Assembly (NCBI GenBank): GCA_964584165.1
Contig: CAZOYW010000059.1
Coordinates: 1-13,478 of the forward strand
Direction: 5' to 3'
Length of the DNA: 13,478 nucleotides
Source of the DNA: CAZKCI01 sp964584165
Lineage (GTDB): Bacteria > Auribacterota > Erginobacteria > Erginobacterales > CAZKCI01
The position numbers and the translations under genes were made by a program. Numbering within the stretch: position 1 is the stretch's first letter; the number at the start of each line of letters is the position of its first letter. Positions 1 to 7,442 of the stretch are shown one piece after another. Below the pieces are notes generated by a model. It did no database searches. It saw nothing but the letters and a program-made list of their open reading frames with translations, and was not told the DNA's origin.

Positions 1-64
1 GGTTCAAGGGTTCAAGGGTTCAAGGGTTCAAGGGTTCAAGGGTTCAAGGGTTCAAGGGTTCAAC
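1..64. repeat. 8-bp tandem repeat array (GGTTCAAG)
   Basis: Seven exact copies of GGTTCAAG followed by one variant, GGTTCAAC. The array runs off the left edge of the window, so its full length is unknown. It lies beyond the stop of the PPIase gene that ends at 184. A related GGTTCA-based array occurs in inverted orientation at 141-176. No gene is visible in 1-183. Confidence 0.95.
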
Positions 65-134
65 GGTTACTAATCCGATCGTTGTAGTCCAGACATCAGC
101 TGACGTGTCTATATCTCTGGACTGATCAATAACC
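65..134. repeat. Imperfect palindrome between two inverted GGTTCA arrays
   Basis: Nested matching arms can be seen: GGTTA (65-69) with TAACC (130-134), GATC (77-80) with GATC (124-127), and GTCCAGA (87-93) with TCTGGAC (116-122). In the centre AGACA and TGTCT enclose the palindrome TCAGCTGA. The tandem blocks on either side are also inverted relative to each other, so 1-176 forms one large imperfect inverted structure. Its function is unknown. Confidence 0.6.
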
Positions 135-140
135 AGCAGA

Positions 141-176
141 CCGTAAACCGCTGAACCGTGAACCGCTGAACCGTGA
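141..176. repeat. 15-bp tandem repeat, inverted relative to the left array
   Basis: Two 15-bp units and part of a third, each built from CCGTGAA plus CCGCTGAA with one variant (CCGTAAA). On the minus strand these read as GGTTCAGC/GGTTCAC, which share the GGTTCA core with the array at 1-64 in opposite orientation. The block ends 7 bp beyond the stop codon of the PPIase gene. Confidence 0.8.
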
Positions 177-183
177 GCCTTAT

Positions 184-1113
184 TCAGTCTTCGATCTTGA
201 CGAAGGTCTTGGCGCGGAGCTTGGCGATCCAGGCGTCGTAGAGCCTCTCGTATTGCTCCTGGGAAATCCGGTTGTCGATCTCTCCCCAGACCTCGGCCAG
301 GGGCTTGGCATAGGCCTCCTTCCTCCCGGTGACCTGGATGATCAGAAAGCCGGAGTCGCTTTCGATGATCCCCGTGTGCTCGCCCACCTTGAGGGGAATG
401 ACCTCCTCCCGGAGCTGCCCCTGGGCGAAGTAGCCCATGTCTCCGTCCTTCCCGTCGCCGGACGAGTATTCGCGGGCCAGGTCGGCGAAATCCTCGCCGG
501 CGGAGAGCTTTTCGAGCACCCGCTGGGCCCGCTCCCGGGCGAGAGCGGGATCCGCCCCCTTGCCGGCGCTGGATATCCGGATCTGGCTGATCCGGACCAT
601 CTCCGCAGCGGCGAACTCCTCGGGGTGGTCGCGATAGTAGTCCATCACCTCCTTGGGGGAGACGTTGATCTTGGACTGAACCTCGCGATAGGTGAGCAAG
701 CGGACCCGGTAGGAATCCTCGATCCTCTCCCGGAGCTTCTTCTCGTCCAGCCCTTCCCGGGCCAAGGCGGCCGAGAAAGCCTCGGGAGAGGGGAAGCGGC
801 TCTTCTGCTCCTCGATCTGCTGGTCGATCTCGACGGCGTCGAGGGGGAAGTTCTTCAGCTCCTTCGCCTCCCTCAGGATCAGCTGCTGTTCCACCCAGTG
901 GTCGATCGCCGTCCGGCGGCCCGTCTCCTCCCCCCACCCCGCTCCCGCCTCGTACGGCTCGCGGACGGCGGACATGTATCGCTCCAGTTCGCCGGAGGTG
1001 AGAATCTTGTCCCCCACCCGGGCGACGATCCGGTCCACCGTCTCCCCCCGCAGGGCCGGCGTTCCCAGGACAACCAGGGGCAGCGTGACCAGGATGGCCG
1101 CCCGGATCCTCAT
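184..1113 (-). CDS. Periplasmic parvulin-type peptidyl-prolyl isomerase (SurA/PpiC family)
   Basis: A 309-residue protein predicted to act in the periplasm as a prolyl isomerase/chaperone for exported or outer-membrane proteins. Residues 1-22 look like a Sec signal peptide (MRIR, then a hydrophobic core). A SurA_N-like helical segment follows from about 25 to 165, beginning with the motif VARVGDKILTSGEL. A single rotamase (parvulin) domain spans about 171-264, with the family signatures ISQIRI, DFADLAREYS and GDMGYF. A helical tail closes the protein; E. coli SurA has two rotamase domains, this has one. The start is set by an ATGA overlap with the stop of the upstream PPIase gene. No good Shine-Dalgarno sequence precedes it, so translational coupling is likely. 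It is the second gene of a two-PPIase unit downstream of mfd. Exact substrates are unknown. Confidence 0.9.
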   Translation of the reverse strand: MRIRAAILVTLPLVVLGTPALRGETVDRIVARVGDKILTSGELERYMSAVREPYEAGAGWGEETGRRTAIDHWVEQQLILREAKELKNFPLDAVEIDQQIEEQKSRFPSPEAFSAALAREGLDEKKLRERIEDSYRVRLLTYREVQSKINVSPKEVMDYYRDHPEEFAAAEMVRISQIRISSAGKGADPALARERAQRVLEKLSAGEDFADLAREYSSGDGKDGDMGYFAQGQLREEVIPLKVGEHTGIIESDSGFLIIQVTGRKEAYAKPLAEVWGEIDNRISQEQYERLYDAWIAKLRAKTFVKIED

Positions 1114-2033
1114 TTCGGAGTGACCACCGGCGTCTTCAATTCGCCCTGGAGCCGCTCCAGGACTTGCTCGTCGCGCTCGATGGAGGTCCGGTTGCGGAGT
1201 CGGGCCTCCAGGGCGTCGAACCTTTCTTTCCGCCGGGACGCCGCGATCGTCGCCTTGATGTCCTCGCGCGCGTCGTCAAGCGTCTTCTCTCGGGGCGCCT
1301 TGCGGCCGGTGACCAGGAAGATGTGCCAGCCGCGACCGGCCTCGATCGGGCCGGCGGTGCCGCCCTCGGGGAGGCTCCAGACGGCGGCTTCGATCTCTGG
1401 AGACCACTTGGCCAGCTGGGTCTGGCGGAAATAGCCGAGGTCCGTGCCCGCCCCGGACGCCTCCTTGCCCAGGAGGGACTCGGCCTCGCGGGCGAAATCC
1501 TCCTGGCCCTTGATCCGGCCGGCGATCTCCTGGGCGCGCGCCTGGAGGGCGCCGGCGTCCTCGCCCGGCTTCGCCGCGACCAGGATATGGCTCAGGCGGA
1601 CCAGCTCGGGGACGTGGAAATCCTGGGCGTGATCCTTCCAATAAGCCTCCACCTCGGCCGTCGAGGGCGGGGCGATCGCGAGCACCTCCTTGTTGAGAAG
1701 CATCTCGACCAGGAGCTGCTCGCGGTAGCTCTCGACCTCCCGCAGAAAACGGGGGTCCCGGTTGATCCGCTGACGCTTGGCCTCCATCAGAAACAGCTTC
1801 TCCACCACCATGTCGTTCAGAAACTCCTCCACCCCGGCGGGGGGAACCCCCGCCGGCGAGGCGAACTGCTTCAGCCATTCATCGCGGAACGAATCGGTCG
1901 TGATCGTCTCGTCCCCCACCTTGGCCAGCAACTCTCCGGACGGACGGCGGAAGGCCTTCCCGGCGAAAACGACTACGGCGATCACCGCCGCCAGGGCCAC
2001 CGCGCCCAGAATCCACAACGCACCTTTCTTCAT
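1110..2033 (-). CDS. Membrane-anchored or secreted parvulin-type peptidyl-prolyl isomerase
   Basis: A 307-residue protein. Residues 1-27 are MKK followed by a long hydrophobic stretch, which could be a signal peptide or a signal anchor. There is no lipobox cysteine, so it is not a PrsA-type lipoprotein. The mature part starts with AKVGDETITTDSF, the usual opening of SurA/PpiC N-domains. The rotamase domain covers about 143-245 (VRLSHILVAAKPGED, DLGYFRQTQL, GWHIFLVTGR), followed by a charged helical tail. The frame is open further upstream and has another ATG 6 bp earlier (2039). I chose 2033 because AAGGAGG at 2046-2040 lies 6 nt from it, the best spacing. It overlaps the next PPIase gene by 4 bp (ATGA), and the two probably work on the same export clients. 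Confidence 0.9.
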   Translation of the reverse strand: MKKGALWILGAVALAAVIAVVVFAGKAFRRPSGELLAKVGDETITTDSFRDEWLKQFASPAGVPPAGVEEFLNDMVVEKLFLMEAKRQRINRDPRFLREVESYREQLLVEMLLNKEVLAIAPPSTAEVEAYWKDHAQDFHVPELVRLSHILVAAKPGEDAGALQARAQEIAGRIKGQEDFAREAESLLGKEASGAGTDLGYFRQTQLAKWSPEIEAAVWSLPEGGTAGPIEAGRGWHIFLVTGRKAPREKTLDDAREDIKATIAASRRKERFDALEARLRNRTSIERDEQVLERLQGELKTPVVTPK

Positions 2034-2039
2034 GCGCAT

Positions 2040-2046
2040 CCTCCTT
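2040..2046 (-). promoter_or_regulatory. Ribosome-binding site deciding the PPIase start
   Basis: AAGGAGG on the minus strand, 6 nt before the ATG at 2033. For the in-frame ATG at 2039 the same site would leave no spacer, so the downstream ATG is preferred. Confidence 0.8.
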
Positions 2047-2109
2047 GACAAAGTTGCGATTATTCCCGGAACAAAGATGGCGTGCGCTTCGCCGCTTGGC
2101 TCATCCCCC

Positions 2110-2184
2110 GTAGGCGCGGACCTTTTAGGTCCGCGCGGCTCGGCCACGCGGGCTTGAAAGCCCACGTCTACAGCCCGCGCCTAC
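2110..2184. repeat. BIME-like repeat: two hairpins bordered by GTAG and CTAC
   Basis: The element starts GTAGGCGCGG and ends CCGCGCCTAC, a 10-bp outer inverted repeat. Inside is a hairpin with arms GCGCGGACC/GGTCCGCGC around TTTTA, then a smaller one with arms GGGCTT/AAGCCC around GA. It sits between the mfd stop (2211) and the PPIase start (2033). The CGCGGACC core is shared with the elements at 5359-5420 and 13340-13416. The remainder of 2034-2210 shows no gene and no convincing promoter. Confidence 0.8.
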
Positions 2185-2210
2185 AACCGCCGCGTGCGGA
2201 TGTTAGCATC

Positions 2211-5200
2211 TCATTTCCTCCCTTCCAACTCTTTCCGCAAAAGACGGCAGGTTTCCCGGGGGCCGGCGGAGGGGGAGGTCGGGATCACCCGGAGGATCTC
2301 CTTCCCTCGCCGGAAGACATAGTCCCGGCCCATCCGACCGACCCGATCCGCCCCCGCCCTCCCCGCCGCGATCCTTAAGAGCCCCTCCTCGGCCAGGATC
2401 TCCGCCGGCTCGGGGAGCGGCCCGAAGCGGTCGCGGAGATCGGCCCGCCAGGACGCGATCTCCTCCGCGCTCGCGGCGGCCGCCCAGCGCCGATACATCT
2501 CCACCCGTTGGGATTGGTCGGGCACGTAGCCGGGGTCAAGGGAGCCCCGGATCTCGAAATCGAGATCCGCCGGCGGGGAGGCCGGGGGCGCCTCCCCCTT
2601 CAGCCGCCGGACGCTCCGATCCAGGAGGCGGCAGTAGAGGTCGAAGCCGACCGCGGCGATATGGCCGTGCTGCTGCTTGCCCAGGATGTTGCCCGCCCCC
2701 CGGATCTCCAGGTCGCGCACGGCGAGGCTGAAGCCCGCCCCGAGCTGCGAGAACTCCTCGATCGCCTGGAGGCGGCGGCGGGCGCCTTCCTCGAGAAAGG
2801 TGAAGGGGGGATAGAAGAAGTAGGCGTAGGCCCGGTGCTTGAACCGCCCCACCCTCCCCCGCAGCTGGTAGAGGTCGGCCAGGCCGAAGCGCTCCGCCCG
2901 TTCGACGATGATGGTGTTGGCGTTGGGGATGTCGAGACCCGACTCGATGATGGTGGTGCAGACCAGGACGTCGATTTTGCCCCGCACGAACTTCTGCATC
3001 ACCGAGGCGAGTTCCCCTTCGTCCATCTGGGCGTGGGCGATCCCGACCCGGCAGCGGGGGAACCAGCCGGCGATCCGGTCGCGGACCGCCTCGATCCCCT
3101 TCACCCGGTTGGAGAGGTAGTAGACCTGCCCCTGGCGGCGGAGCTCCCGCTCGATCGCCCGCCGGGCGGAGAGGGGATCGTAGGACATCACCCGGGTCTC
3201 CACGGCCAGGCGGTCCTGGGGCGGGGTGGTGATGGAGGAGAGATCGCGCGCGCCGGTGAGCGAGAGGTAGAGGGTGCGGGGGATGGGGGTGGCGGTCAGG
3301 GTGAGGATGTCGACCAGCCGGCGCATCTGCTTGAGCCTCTCCTTGTGGCGCACGCCGAAGCGCTGCTCTTCGTCGATGACGACCAGCCCGAGGTTCCGGA
3401 AAACGACGTCCGCCTGGAGGAGACGGTGGGTGCCGATGACGATGTCGGTCTCGCCCCGGGCCAGCGACTCGCAGACCGCCTTCTGCTCCCGCCCCGAGAG
3501 GAAGCGAGAGAGCATGGAGACCCGGAGGGGATAGTCGGCCAGCCGCTCGCGGAAGGTCTCGTAGTGCTGCTGGGCGAGGATGGTGGTGGGGACGAGGACC
3601 GCCACCTGGACCCCGTCGGTCGCCGCCTTGAAGGCGGCCCGGATCGCCACCTCGGTCTTCCCATAGCCCACGTCCCCGCAGAGGAGGCGGTCCATGGGGC
3701 GGGTCGACTCCATGTCGGCCTTGATCTCGGCGAGGGCGGCGAGCTGGTCCGGCGTCTCCGGGTAGATGAAGGCCCCCTCGAACTCCCTCTGCCAGGCGGA
3801 ATCCGGGGAGAAGGCCCGGCCGGACTGGAGCGAGCGCTGGGCCTGGACCTCGATCAGCTCCCGGGCCAGGCCGTCGGCCGCGCGCGCGGCCTTGAGCTTG
3901 GCCGTCCGCCAGCGCGTCCCCCCCAGCCGGTCGAGGGCCGGGGCGCGGCCGCCCAGACCAAGGTAGCGGGAGATCAGGAAGGCCTGCTGGAGGGGGACGT
4001 AAAGCCGCTGCTTATCGGCGAACTGGAGGAGGATCTTCTCCCGCTCGCCGCCGCCGGCGGCGACCTTCCGGATGCCGAGGTAGCGCCCCACTCCGTAGTC
4101 GATATGGACCACGTAATCCCCGGGGCGGAAATCGGCGGGGGTGGCCGCCGGGCGCCCGCCCACGAAGACGCGCGGCGGGCGGCGCACGCGGTAGCGGGAG
4201 AAGATCTCGGCGTCGCTGACCACGGCGAGGCGCGCCCCCTCCCAGAGAAAGCCCTCGTCCGCCTCGCCGATCCCGAAGCGGAGGCGGGGGTGGTCGGCGA
4301 TCCCGCGCTCCCGGACCAGCTCCCGGAGCCTCTGCTTCTCGGCCTCGTTGTGGGCGAGGACCAGGCAGGTGAGCCCCTCGGTCAGCCAGGCGGGGATGGC
4401 CGAGAGAAGGGGGTGGAGGGCGCCGTCGGGGCGGTATTTGAAGCGATCGAGGCTGCGGATCGAGAACTCGCACCGGAGCGGAAGATCGAGCCCGGGGCAG
4501 GGAGAGTCGATCCCCGAGAAATAGACGGCGCGGGACGCGGGAAGCCGGGGGAGAGCCGTCGCCCAGGATTCCCGGGGAAGGAGGCCGGAGAGGGCCACAC
4601 GGGAGAGCGGGGGGAGATAGTCCCAGAGGCAGGCCGAGGAGCGTTGGGCGGAGGCGGCGGCCGGGTAGATCTCCCCGAACCTCTCCTCCCCCCGGGAGGC
4701 TTGGCTCTGGGGGTCGAAGCTGCGCAGGGAGGCGATGCGGTCCCCCTCCAGCTCCATCCGCAGGGGGTAGAGGCTGTGCCCGGAGAAAACGTCCACGATG
4801 CCTCCCCGGCGGGCGAACTGCCCTTTGACCAGGACCGGGTCGGCGGGCTCGTAGCCCGCTTTGACCAGCCAGCGGGCGAGTTCGACAAGCTCGCACCGGT
4901 CGCCGGGGCGCAAACGGAGGACGTGGACTTCGATCTCGGCCGGGGGCGGGAGCGGCTGCGCGGCGGCGACCGCCGTGGCCGCGATCGCCAGACCCGGCGA
5001 AGCACGGAGGGCGGAGGCGATCCGGAAGCGCTCTCCGACCAGCTCCGGTTCGGCCTTGACTTCGTCGCGGGGCAGAACCTCGAGCGCGGGGAAGACCTCG
5101 ACGCCGGGAAGGCCGAAAGAGGCGAGCTCCCGCTTCGCCCGCTCCGCCTCCCGTTCGTCCCGGGCGATGAAGAGGAGGGGGCGGCGGCGGCGGAGCTGGG

Positions 5201-5354
5201 CCCGGGCGAGGAGGAGAAAGGGCGCGGACAAGGGCGCCCCGGAACAGCGGAAACCTTCGTCGGAGCAATAGGCCTTGAGAAAGGAAACGAACTCGGGAGA
5301 GGATTCGATTGCGGAATAAAGCGAATCCATCAGTTGAACCATAGCCGGATCCAC
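2211..5354 (-). CDS. mfd: Transcription-repair coupling factor Mfd
   Basis: A 1047-residue cytoplasmic ATP-dependent DNA translocase that displaces stalled RNA polymerase and recruits UvrA. Domains in order: UvrB-homology module about 15-300 (signature GQFARRGGIVDVF at 178-190); CarD-like RNA-polymerase-interaction domain about 408-466 (GDYVVHIDYGVGRYLGI); RecG-type helicase lobes about 500-880 with Walker A GDVGYGKTE (560-568), DEEQ (661-664), TATPIPRT (687-694) and motif VI QLRGRVGR (830-837); TRCF C-terminal domain about 930-1047 with DRFGPLPEP. It is somewhat shorter than E. coli Mfd (1148), but all main domains are present. The first possible start is GTG at 5354. In-frame ATGs at 5342 and 5330 are alternatives, and none has a good Shine-Dalgarno sequence. 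Only a 74-bp gap filled by a hairpin element separates it from the aconitase gene, so read-through transcription is possible. Confidence 0.97.
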   Translation of the reverse strand: MDPAMVQLMDSLYSAIESSPEFVSFLKAYCSDEGFRCSGAPLSAPFLLLARAQLRRRRPLLFIARDEREAERAKRELASFGLPGVEVFPALEVLPRDEVKAEPELVGERFRIASALRASPGLAIAATAVAAAQPLPPPAEIEVHVLRLRPGDRCELVELARWLVKAGYEPADPVLVKGQFARRGGIVDVFSGHSLYPLRMELEGDRIASLRSFDPQSQASRGEERFGEIYPAAASAQRSSACLWDYLPPLSRVALSGLLPRESWATALPRLPASRAVYFSGIDSPCPGLDLPLRCEFSIRSLDRFKYRPDGALHPLLSAIPAWLTEGLTCLVLAHNEAEKQRLRELVRERGIADHPRLRFGIGEADEGFLWEGARLAVVSDAEIFSRYRVRRPPRVFVGGRPAATPADFRPGDYVVHIDYGVGRYLGIRKVAAGGGEREKILLQFADKQRLYVPLQQAFLISRYLGLGGRAPALDRLGGTRWRTAKLKAARAADGLARELIEVQAQRSLQSGRAFSPDSAWQREFEGAFIYPETPDQLAALAEIKADMESTRPMDRLLCGDVGYGKTEVAIRAAFKAATDGVQVAVLVPTTILAQQHYETFRERLADYPLRVSMLSRFLSGREQKAVCESLARGETDIVIGTHRLLQADVVFRNLGLVVIDEEQRFGVRHKERLKQMRRLVDILTLTATPIPRTLYLSLTGARDLSSITTPPQDRLAVETRVMSYDPLSARRAIERELRRQGQVYYLSNRVKGIEAVRDRIAGWFPRCRVGIAHAQMDEGELASVMQKFVRGKIDVLVCTTIIESGLDIPNANTIIVERAERFGLADLYQLRGRVGRFKHRAYAYFFYPPFTFLEEGARRRLQAIEEFSQLGAGFSLAVRDLEIRGAGNILGKQQHGHIAAVGFDLYCRLLDRSVRRLKGEAPPASPPADLDFEIRGSLDPGYVPDQSQRVEMYRRWAAAASAEEIASWRADLRDRFGPLPEPAEILAEEGLLRIAAGRAGADRVGRMGRDYVFRRGKEILRVIPTSPSAGPRETCRLLRKELEGRK

Positions 5355-5358
5355 ATTC

Positions 5359-5420
5359 GTAGGCGCGGACCCTCGCGGTCCGCGCGTCTCCTCCCGCGGA
5401 CCCGGAGGGTCCGCGGCTAC
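5359..5420. repeat. BIME-like double hairpin between aconitase and mfd
   Basis: GTAG (5359-5362), hairpin 1 with arms GCGCGGACC/GGTCCGCGC (5363-5371/5377-5385), hairpin 2 with perfect 10-bp arms CCGCGGACCC/GGGTCCGCGG (5394-5403/5407-5416, loop GGA), then CTAC (5417-5420). The outermost flanks TTCGTAG/CTACGAA also pair. It fills almost all of the gap between the aconitase stop at 5429 and the first mfd start at 5354. It has no T-run after either stem, so it is not a classical terminator. Confidence 0.85.
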
Positions 5421-5428
5421 GAACGCCT

Positions 5429-7366
5429 TTACCCTCCCGGTCGGAGAAGATTCAGCATCCCCCCGGCGAGGAGGATCTCCCTCTCTCTCCGGCTCGCTTC
5501 GAAAAGGAGTTTGAGTTCTGAACCCCGCGTGCGATTGCGGAGGGTGATGGTATCGGAATCTTTCGTTTCCCGCCGGAGGGAAGGGAATTCCAGCTCATCG
5601 TCGCGCCCTACCGCCTCCCGGAGCGTCTCCGGCGGGAAACGAAGGGGGAGGATCCCGAAGTTGATCAGGTTGGAGCGGTGGATGCGGGCGAAGGAGCGGG
5701 CGATCACGGCCCGGACGCCCAGGAAGCGGGGGGCCAGGGCGGCGTGCTCGCGGGACGAACCCTGGCCGTAGTTCTCGCCGGCGAGGATCACCGACCACTC
5801 CCCCCGGTCGCGGGCCAAGACGGCGCGGGCGGCGAACTCGGGGTCGGCCGCGGAGAAGACGAAGCGCGAGATCTTCTCGATGTTGGAGCGCAACGGGAGA
5901 ACCTTGGCGCCGGCGGGCATGATCGCGTCGGTGGAGACGTTGTCGCCGACCGCGAGGCGGACTCTGGCGCCGAGCGATTCCGGGAGCGGATCGAAAACGG
6001 GTATCTTTGAGATATTGGGTCCCTTGATCACGGCAACGGACGCGGGATCGGCGGCGGGGGGGAGGACCATGGAATCGTCGGCCGCGAAATACTTGGGCGG
6101 GACGACGGCCGGGGCGGCCCCGAGCTGGCGGGGGTCGGAGAGGCGCCCCGCGAGCGCGGTGGCGGCGGCGGTTTCGGCCGAGACCAGGTAGACCGAGGCG
6201 TCCCCGGTCCCGCTCCGCCCCGGGAAGTTGCGGTTGTAGGTGCGCACGGACACCCCCCCGCTGGCCGGCGCCTGTCCCATCCCGATGCAGGGTCCGCAGG
6301 CGGTCTCCAGGATCCTGGCTCCCGCCGCCACGAGGTCGGCAAGCTCTCCGCTTTTCGCGATCATGGTCAGAACTTGGCGGGAGCCCGGGGAGATGACCAG
6401 GCTGACGTCGGGGTGGACCCGCTTCCCCTTGAGGATCGCCGCCACGGTGGAGAGGTCCTTGAGCGAGGAGTTGGTGCAGGAGCCGATGCAGACCTGGCCG
6501 ACCTTGACGCCGGAGAGCTCGGAGACTGGCCTGATCGCGTCGGGCGAATGCGGGCAGGCGGCCAGGGGCTCCAGCGCGGAGAGGTCGACCGTGAGCTCGC
6601 CGGCGTAGCGGGCGTCGCGGTCGGCCTTGACCTCGCGGAAGTCCTTCCTCCGCTTCTGGGCGCCGAGAAAACCGGCGGTCTGCTCGTCGGAGGGGAAGAC
6701 GGTCGAGGTGGCGCCGGTCTCCGCCCCCATGTTGGCGATCACCGCCCGCTCCGGGACGGAGAGGGCGGAGACACCCGGGCCGCCGTACTCCAGGATCCTC
6801 CCCACCCCGCCCTTGACCGAGAGCTTCTTCAGAACGAAGAGGATGATGTCCTTGGCGCCGACCCAGGGAGGGAGCGAGCCGACGAGCCGGACATGGAAGA
6901 TCTCGGGCATGAGGAGGGAGTAGGGGCGCCCGGCCAGAGCGGCGGCGATCTCCAGCCCCCCCACGCCGATCCCCAGCATCCCCAGGCCGCCGGCCGTGGG
7001 GGTGTGGGAGTCGGATCCGAGGAGGACCTCGCCGGGGCGGCCGAACCGCTCCAGGTGGACCTGGTGGCAGATCCCGTTCCCGGGTCGGGAGAAGTGGATG
7101 CCGTATTTCACGGCGAAGGTCTTGAGGAAGAGATGGTCGTCGGCGTTCTCGAACCCGGCCTGGAGCGTGTTGTGGTCGACGTAGGAGACGGAAAAGCCGG
7201 TCCGGACCCGAGGGATCCCGAGCGACTCGAACTCGAGATAGGCCAGCGTCCCGGTGGCGTCCTGGGTGAGCGTCTGGTCCACCCGGAGCGCAATCTCTTC
7301 CCCGGGGACCATCTTCCCGGAGGCGAGATGCGATTCGATGATTTTTTCGGCGACGGAGAGTCCCAT
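5429..7366 (-). CDS. acn: Aconitate hydratase (single-chain, Aquifex/mitochondrial-like type)
   Basis: A 645-residue [4Fe-4S] dehydratase that isomerises citrate and isocitrate in the cytoplasm (TCA cycle). The catalytic domains cover about 1-420, with GSDSHTPTAGG (117-127), GSCTNS containing cluster ligand C297, CGPCIGMG containing C357 and C360, and NRNFPGRSG (379-387). The swivel domain covers about 455-645 with STDAIMPAG and GENYGQGSSREHAAL (about 530-544). All three cluster cysteines and the active-site loops are intact. The length is well below that of the roughly 890-residue AcnA type and fits the shorter fused LeuC/LeuD-like class; isopropylmalate or homoaconitate specificity is less likely given the single-chain form. 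The frame stays open upstream into the repeat array. I chose ATG 7366 because GGAGG (7380-7376) lies 9 nt away and the protein family begins there. The start lies inside a 13-bp palindrome. Confidence 0.93.
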   Translation of the reverse strand: MGLSVAEKIIESHLASGKMVPGEEIALRVDQTLTQDATGTLAYLEFESLGIPRVRTGFSVSYVDHNTLQAGFENADDHLFLKTFAVKYGIHFSRPGNGICHQVHLERFGRPGEVLLGSDSHTPTAGGLGMLGIGVGGLEIAAALAGRPYSLLMPEIFHVRLVGSLPPWVGAKDIILFVLKKLSVKGGVGRILEYGGPGVSALSVPERAVIANMGAETGATSTVFPSDEQTAGFLGAQKRRKDFREVKADRDARYAGELTVDLSALEPLAACPHSPDAIRPVSELSGVKVGQVCIGSCTNSSLKDLSTVAAILKGKRVHPDVSLVISPGSRQVLTMIAKSGELADLVAAGARILETACGPCIGMGQAPASGGVSVRTYNRNFPGRSGTGDASVYLVSAETAAATALAGRLSDPRQLGAAPAVVPPKYFAADDSMVLPPAADPASVAVIKGPNISKIPVFDPLPESLGARVRLAVGDNVSTDAIMPAGAKVLPLRSNIEKISRFVFSAADPEFAARAVLARDRGEWSVILAGENYGQGSSREHAALAPRFLGVRAVIARSFARIHRSNLINFGILPLRFPPETLREAVGRDDELEFPSLRRETKDSDTITLRNRTRGSELKLLFEASRREREILLAGGMLNLLRPGG

Positions 7367-7393
7367 AAAATATTTCCTCCGGAAATATTTTAT
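7365..7393 (-). promoter_or_regulatory. Perfect 13-bp hairpin enclosing the aconitase RBS and start codon
   Basis: Arms 7365-7377 and 7381-7393 are perfectly complementary (ATAAAATATTTCC, mirrored), with a 3-nt spacer. In the mRNA the loop and 3' arm contain the Shine-Dalgarno GGAGG, and the 3' arm ends within the AUG. The predicted transcription start is about 7396, so the stem would form the very 5' end of the mRNA. It could hide the ribosome site, act as a stability element, or be an operator for a dimeric regulator. The palindrome is seen directly; the function is inferred. Confidence 0.7.
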
Positions 7394-7402
7394 CCGGGGG
7401 GG

Positions 7403-7432
7403 AGTATACAACGGGCGGGGGGCGGACGGCAA
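7403..7432 (-). promoter_or_regulatory. Sigma70-like promoter of the aconitase gene
   Basis: On the minus strand TTGCCG (7432-7427), an 18-bp spacer and TATACT (7408-7403, five of six matches to TATAAT). The start codon is at 7366, giving a leader of about 30 nt that is almost entirely the hairpin at 7365-7393. The -35 lies about 10 bp from the first REP hairpin of the adjacent array. Confidence 0.6.
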
Positions 7433-7442
7433 GGCCGGGGCC

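Noticed and set aside
1..64. tRNA T-arm-like GGTTCAA motif
   Set aside because: It is part of an uninterrupted 8-bp tandem repeat, with no acceptor or anticodon stem.
253..2048. Long plus-strand open frames opposite the two PPIase genes
   Set aside because: Both PPIase frames carry clear family motifs and coupled starts; the antisense frames do not.
2508..5771. A 1087-codon plus-strand open frame opposite mfd
   Set aside because: It is antisense to an unmistakable Mfd, has a low-complexity Gly/Glu/Asp-rich composition typical of shadow frames in GC-rich DNA, and shows no domain.
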